From: Zeugodacus cucurbitae
Lineage: Eukaryota; Arthropoda; Insecta; Diptera; Tephritidae
Reading direction: 5' to 3'
Assembly: GCF_028554725.1 (NCBI RefSeq)
Contig: NC_071670.1
Location: forward strand, 52,565,501 to 52,629,500
Length of the DNA: 64,000 nt
Part shown: piece after piece, positions 58,235-64,000 of the stretch
Numbering within the stretch: position 1 is the first letter of the stretch
Layout of the letters: each line of letters begins with the position of its first letter
Made by a program: the position numbers and the translations under genes
Notes under the pieces: model-generated
Told to the model about the DNA's origin: nothing
The model's input: only the letters and a program-made list of their open reading frames with translations
Database searches by the model: none

Positions 58235-61200
58235 GATCTATGATTTGGTTAAAAGTTTATTTTATATCTTAAAATCCAATTTTGGCACAATAACTTTGGG
58301 AATCAAGAGAAACTCCTTAAATATTTAAAAAGGGCTCGAGCTCGTCTGAAAGGTTAGATATAACTCCTATGATGATGTTACGACCCACAGATCTATTGAA
58401 ACCTTGAGTTTTGTTCAGAGAAACCTATTTCATTTTTCAAAATTATCTCAAAAATGTATTGAATTGATTTCCATTGTCTTATAGTCAATATTACATGTCA
58501 TTTTAAACCGATATCTAAGTAATTCGCTAATAAAAATATTAAATTTACTTGACTTATATCAAGAGTGAAAGCTAGTTCAAGGTCTGTCATACATACGTAT
58601 AAGCATACCCACTTATTAGCTCATGAATTAAGCTATCTACAATCAATACACACACGCGTGCATAAGCCGCGTCGCATTATCCGCTTAGACAACACTTTTG
58701 TGGGTATTAGTGACACACGCTTGTCGGACGGACGAAGCCACTCGTAATATTGCTCGGCTCGAGTGCCAAGTCTCGATTGACCTGTAAATAAATGTATGCA
58801 AATTTTATCCATACTCAAGTAGGCACCTAATAATGCGACAAGCGTAGCCCAAAAGAGAGAGACGGTGTAGAGGGAATGCTGAGCATCCGAGTGTGGTTTG
58901 ATAGATTTATTGAAGTGTGCGTGAGAGTGTGTAGAGACTCTTAGTTGTGGCTATGAATATTTAACTATTTTGGCTTGAGGCAAAAAACTTGGTCATAAAG
59001 TTGTTAAAAGGTTTTAGTTAAGTATATTTTTATGTAAAATAATGGCATTCAATTTTTTTGGAACAAATCTTCTCTCATTCTGGAACACTTTTATTAGAGT
59101 ATATTCTCAAAATAAATTCCCAAAATGTTCAGAAATTACAGGATACAATATTTAAACTCTATATCGATTATATATGATCGGCACATAGCAATTAGAGGGT
59201 TCGGATGGGAAGAAGATTTAGAAGAAGAAAAGACGTAAGTTTGGTTAATCTTTAAAGGGATGCTGAAGGGTAGTTGTCGCCTTCTTAGTAAATATAATGA
59301 GTTCGATGCTGAGGATTCTTTAGTTACAAATTTAAGTAATCGGATGTTAAATTAATATTTTCTGGGCTCTGATCCAGTAAAGCATTATATTATGATAAAC
59401 AGAAATGATTCCTGTAATCAATGACATACATCTATGTTGAGAATTGAAAGTGAAGACTTCCCGAAACTCTTTGGTCACTCTCGGAATAGCTTAAGTTATA
59501 GTGAAAGTCAATATAGTCGCTTCGGAAATATTTATTAAAAGTTTCTAAACAGATCTTTTTTGCCAAGAAAATGTTTACAGCATATTCCAGATGAAAATAT
59601 GTATTTAGAAAAGCTACGCACGAGGGGTTAATCAAATGCTTCATCCTTCTTGGAGAATTGTTGCTACCGTTTTGTCGCGATAACATAAGCTGTGATCCAT
59701 CTTTAAGTATCAGGAATTAAGAAACTCTCAAAATGGAGAACCACAAATATTCACAACGTTATCTCGACAAAAAGATATTATTCCAACCGACTGACCTTGT
59801 TGCTTAAAGCTATTCTTTCCTTCAAAATGAAAACCTGTTTCTATAGTAAAAAGTTTGGATCGAAGGAAAAAGGTTGAAATACATTTTAAGAGGGTATATC
59901 AAGGCTTCGTTTGTGATGTCTATAAAAAATTAAAAAAAAATAGCTCTAGCTACGATATCAAAAGCTTACCAGCCTATATTTTTTTAATTTTTCTGTACTC
60001 ATCAATGAACCTGTCAATGAAAGGTACACTGCTTGCATTTAATGTTCAAGATTAGTGCTTCTTGTATTGTTGTTTGATTTTTTCATAATTATAGAACCAT
60101 CGAATATACTACATTTTGCTTGGAAGATGTTGTTTGACTTTGGAAGACAGTTTCAAAATCAGTTTCCAAGGTCTTCAGCTGAGAAATTAGCTCTTCTTGA
60201 CCCCACTTCTAGCTATAAACAAGTGAAACCTAAGAAACCAAATGACTCATAAAATATACAACATCATAAATACCCAGAATTTCCTCAAAAAAATAGGCAA
60301 AAATGTGCAACTAACACCAATTAAATGCCTGAAATCTCAATTTACTGCCTTCCTTGGATTTCGTAAAATTTCCCAGTCATAATGAGATTTAAGTGCCATC
60401 TCACAAAATGTATTGTATTAAAATTGTTGTTATTGCTGTAAACCGAAAAAATGTGGCAACACACAAGCGTATTTGTGCGACATACTGCGTCCAATCGGAA
60501 AGCACACACAGGTTTCACATGTAAAGGAGGAGGAGATACCACGTATATATACATAACCAGGTAAAATGGGTATGCAAATTCAAAATTTACGCAAGTTAGT
60601 TTATGATGGTTCACCTTCGGTTGGTAGGCACGTTTTACATGCACATTACTTACTCGCTCGTAAGTGGAGGCAGCCATGAAGAGGAGGAATTGAGCCAAAG
60701 AAGGCTGGAAGTCGCATTAAATTCTCAAACATAGGCAAGCAGTAGAAATGCCAATGACTGAGCGCTGGAATTAGTGGCACACACACACATAGAGTTAATA
60801 TATATAATATATTAAGGGGCGCTGGTTTTCAGGAAGGGTGCTCGCATAGTAGGTTAGTTACAATTTAACTTGTCTTATCTGCTGCTGAGCGGCGCTTAGT
60901 GCGCTCTTGATGGCCGACTACCCGTCTAACTGCTTGGATTGCTGATTTGCTGTTGTTGCTTTTGTTGTTGCTCAGCTCATAAGGTATGCTAAGTATGCTT
61001 ATGTGCCTGCTGGTGGCAAATGCTTGCCTCGTTTGAATATGCATGACGCTAGCTCGGCTTGTGGCATCCATCTATCCAGTCAGTCAGCCAGCTATGCGTT
61101 CTTATGCGGCTACAATGCTGAAGGTGATAAAGGTGATGATGATGATGATGTTCTTGTTGAAGCTGTTGCAAATGATGTGGTTGTTGATTGTGTGCTTTGG

Positions 61201-61904
61201 TTTAGGCAACTGTAAAATTATTTGTTTTTGTTTCCGATTTTGTGTATTGTGTGTGTGTGTTGCTTGCAATTTCGTAAGTTTTTCTGTGCCGTCGCTCTAT
61301 TTGGTACAACTCGAGTGTTGGATAAGTCTCGAAAATTGGTTTTTGAGTGGAAAATTACAAATGTTTATGGGTGCATCTTATATGTGAAATGTGTGGAGGT
61401 CTACCATAAGTACTAAAACTAGAGTATAGTGGTAGCACTTTAGAAATATTTAGAGAGTCAGGAATAAATGTGAATAAATTTACCTCTGAATATTCTTGAA
61501 AGATGTGTGTACATATTTTTTTATTGCATGAAGTAATTTAATTATAGTTTACTAAATTGATTAGCTTAAGGTTCTGGAACCCAAATTATATAATTAAGTC
61601 AGTGAGCACCGAATCTTTAGACTATAGGTAATTTTTGATTTGGCTTTCATTCGACATTTACACCATACGATTGAATAGTTCCCATCTTGATTTAAGAGAA
61701 TTAGAAATTTTGTTCTTTTTCTAAATACTGTTTACCAAACGATATCGGGTATCACCCTTTTATTAGATTTTTCCTGAGCTCAAGTAAAATATAAACCATA
61801 TTCTTGTGAATGATATAAATATTTGATCTTTTAGGGGAACCACAGAAATACTCTTGAAAACAGTTCGAGTCTTTAAGGAATTTAAATAATTTCAAAAATA
61901 CAAA

Positions 61905-62060
61905 GGGTGTTCAAAAAATAACGGGAATTTTAGTTTATTGGAAAAACATATTCAGTCATTAGGCTATATGAATGTTGTCGCAATCTTCCAAGCGTTGAAA
62001 CATTTCTCAAACTCGATTTTGGGGATAGGCTTTAGCAAGAAAAACAATTAAGTCCCTTGC
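61905..62060. mobile_element. Possible end fragment of a mariner-like element
   Basis: ACAAAGGGTGTTCAAAAAAT followed by AACGGGAATTTTAGTTT resembles mariner-type terminal sequence. The following ~120 bases look like degenerate coding sequence, but no motif is clear. Confidence 0.3.
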
Positions 62061-62463
62061 AAATATCTGGCATAGAGAACCAGCTACCTAAGGCGAAGAG
62101 CTTGTTGAAAATATTTGTTTTTCTCTCTGTCAATTGATTTTAGGTTTTCAATACGGTATGTTGCGTAATACTAGTCTATATTTTAGGGCTTAATCCATAT
62201 GGATATAACAAAAATATCAGTAGCTTAAGGTTGAACAAAATAAAAATATTAGAAAAATGTTTTTTCAATTGTAAAATATATCTCAAATGATTAATTAATT
62301 AATATGAATCAAAAGAAATAGAGGTCAAAATCAATGATGAAAAAAGTGGCTAGATTAGCAACACAAGGGTTTCAATTTAAACATTTTTCATAATTTCATT
62401 TCATGCAATTGATAGGCCTTCAAAAATTTACCTTTTTCTGCTAATTTACAAAAAAACAATGCC

Positions 62464-62512
62464 TGACAAATGATATGACAGCCAATGACAGTTAGTCTGA
62501 CCACAACTGTCA
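62464..62512. promoter_or_regulatory. Cluster of four TGACA/TGTCA motifs
   Basis: TGACA is at 62464, 62476 and 62486, and TGTCA at 62508. The function is unknown. Confidence 0.25.
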
Positions 62513-62653
62513 TTGCATTTGATATTATGAAAATCAAACGAAAGCTTTTGAGTAAAGAGTTTGAGGCATTTATATTTGGCAGTGGATTCTGGAATATTGA
62601 AAATTCATACGCATTAAATTATTTAATTAGATGGAAAAAACTAAAAAAAAAAC

Positions 62654-63821
62654 ATGTAAGGAAGGGCTAAGTTCGGGTGTAACCGAACATTTTATACTCT
62701 CGCAATTTATTTATTTAACTTTATAAATATTATATAATACACAATTTGATCCACATATTCGCCATATATATTGTATAAAGTCCATTGAAAGTTGGAAACC
62801 ATAATATTAGGTTAGAAGCACCGAGATCCTCGTGTTCGATATATGGGGCCTTAAAAACCTATGGTCTGATTTCGGCGATTTTTAGAATGGGTCTGCCACA
62901 CTATTAACATAGCATTTGTGCAAAGTTCTGCACCGATATCTTCACTAATACTTACTTTATATATTGTAAAGTAAACGATTCAGATCGACTTCAAAGTTCT
63001 GGTATATGGGAAGTAGGCGTGGTTGTGAACCGATTTGGCCTTTTTTCACAACATATGATTAGGATGTAAGAAAACTATTACAAACCAAGTTTCATTGAAA
63101 TCGGTCGAGTAGTTCCTGAGATATGGTTTTTGACCCATAAGTGGGCGACGCCACGCCCATTTTCCATTTTGTAAAAAAGTCTGAGTGCAGCTTTTATCTG
63201 CCATTTCTTATGTGAAATTTAGTGTTTCTGACGTTTTTCGTTAATGAGTTAACCCACTTTTAGTAATTTTCAACCTAACTTTTGTATGGGAGGTGGGCGT
63301 GGTTATTATCCGATTTCTTTCATTTTTGGACTGTATTAGGAAGTGGCTAAAAAAAAACGACTGCAGAAAGTTTGGTTTATATAGCTCCATTGGTTTGCGA
63401 GATATGTACAAAAAACTTAGTAGGGGGCGGGGCCACGCCCACTTCCCTAAAAAAATTACATCCAAATATGCCCCTTCATAGTACGATCCTTAGTTATGGC
63501 ACTTTATGTGTTTTCGGTTTTCGCCATTTTGTGGGCGTGGCAGTGGTCACTTTCGAAAGCAACCTTTCTATGGTGCCAAGAAATAAGTATGCCAAGTTTC
63601 ATCAAGATATCTTAATTTTTACTCAAGTTACAGCTTGCACAGACGGACGGACGGACGGACGGACAGACAGACATTCGGATTTGAACTCCACTCTTCACCC
63701 TGATCACTTTGGTATATATAACCCTATATCTAACTTGTTTAGTTTTGGGTGTTACAAACAACCGTTATGTGAACAAAACTATAATACTCTCTTTAGCAAC
63801 ATTTGTTGCGAGAGTATAAAA
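62654..63821 (-). mobile_element. DINE-1/Helentron-like non-autonomous element
   Basis: A perfect 16-base inverted repeat, TTTTATACTCTCGCAA at 62690-62705 and its complement at 63806-63821, forms the subterminal repeats. A hairpin, GTTCGG / CCGAAC with a 6-base loop, lies at 62671-62688. On the minus strand it is followed by TTAGCCCTTCCTTACATG, the arrangement of a Helitron-type 3' end. A GTCY-type tract (GGAC/AGAC repeats) is at 63641-63673. The interior has GC-rich blocks such as GGGGCCACGCCCACTTCC. These traits together match DINE-1/INE-1-like elements of flies. No transposase is encoded. Confidence 0.72.
63641..63673. repeat. (GGAC/AGAC)n microsatellite inside the DINE-like element
   Basis: About eight tetranucleotide units of GGAC or AGAC, equal to (GTCY)n on the other strand. 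Confidence 0.9.
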
Positions 63822-64000
63822 ATATTTCGATGCGATTTATTTCTGTTTTTTTTTTTTCAAAAAACCAAAAAATATTAATTTCCAACCCTTTTAACCAGTA
63901 AATCAAAACGAAAAGGGAAATGAAATAAAGGTACGAGATTTCAAAAATGAAAATCCTACTTGTCAGAAATGGATTAACAAATGTTTTAACATGAATACTA

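Larger units (their letters stand above)
58235..62653. other. Noncoding sequence
   Basis: It contains a possible MITE-like terminus TTAAGGGGCGCTGG at 60812, (GAT)n near 61134-61149, the possible mariner end at 61905 and the TGACA cluster. No host exon is supported. Confidence 0.4.

Noticed and set aside
60654..60704. 51-base minus-strand micro-exon candidate between CTTCCAG and GTAAGTAA
   Set aside because: The splice signals look good, but the encoded ~17 residues match nothing I know, and the phase-0 end does not fit the nAChR exon at 22296.
60812..60860. TTAAGGGGCGCTGG as another TTAA MITE end
   Set aside because: There is no partner end or family box downstream, and the following sequence is not AT-rich MITE-like.
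1..64000. CRISPR arrays, operons, phage or other prokaryotic defence systems
   Set aside because: The sequence is clearly eukaryotic (spliced receptor exons, fly transposons). The only regular repeats are microsatellites without spacers.

Overview
The window looks like nuclear DNA from a higher fly (Diptera, Cyclorrhapha; a tephritid-type fruit fly is my inference). It is AT-rich with long introns, and it carries mariner, RTE-type LINE and DINE-1/Helentron-like repeats of the kinds common in flies. There is no prokaryotic gene organisation. The only host gene I can demonstrate is a nicotinic acetylcholine receptor alpha subunit, most like insect alpha3, on the minus strand. Three coding exons are present: 22002-22296 (N-terminal ligand-binding region), 19713-19893 (Cys-loop) and 5523-5638 (beta strands just before the C-loop). 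Their splice sites and phases fit exactly (phase 2, then phase 0). The leader exon lies to the right of 22296, in this window or beyond it, and I cannot identify it. The exons for the vicinal-cysteine loop and membrane segments lie beyond the left edge.

Layout: 1-5522 is downstream intron with an RNase H relic, an internally deleted mariner (3395-4115) and a DD41D element relic (4390-5150). 5639-19712 is a 14-kb intron holding another DD41D relic, a DINE-like remnant, a TTAA-flanked MITE (14720-15402) and a full-length RTE-type LINE with an uninterrupted ORF (15718-18962). 19894-22001 is a 2.1-kb intron with a third DD41D relic. 22297-64000 contains no convincing host exon and is probably the large first intron and/or 5' flank. 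It holds more TTAA MITEs, three differently deleted copies of one mariner family, a second full-length RTE copy with one frameshift (46.8-50.05 kb), two ~200-bp RTE 3' fragments with perfect target duplications, a mellifera-like mariner relic, a DINE-1/Helentron-like element at the right end, a (TATCTC)n tract and a (AAAAT)n tract.

The most noteworthy structural signals are: (i) an RTE family whose four 3' ends share a small hairpin carrying the stop codon in its loop, followed by a different simple-repeat tail in each copy; (ii) a TTAA-flanked MITE family with GGGG ends and a conserved internal box; (iii) a mariner copy reduced in frame to a DNA-binding-domain-only ORF between intact inverted repeats; (iv) clusters of TGTCA/TGACA motifs. 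I found no CRISPR, operon or rRNA, and recognised no tRNA.
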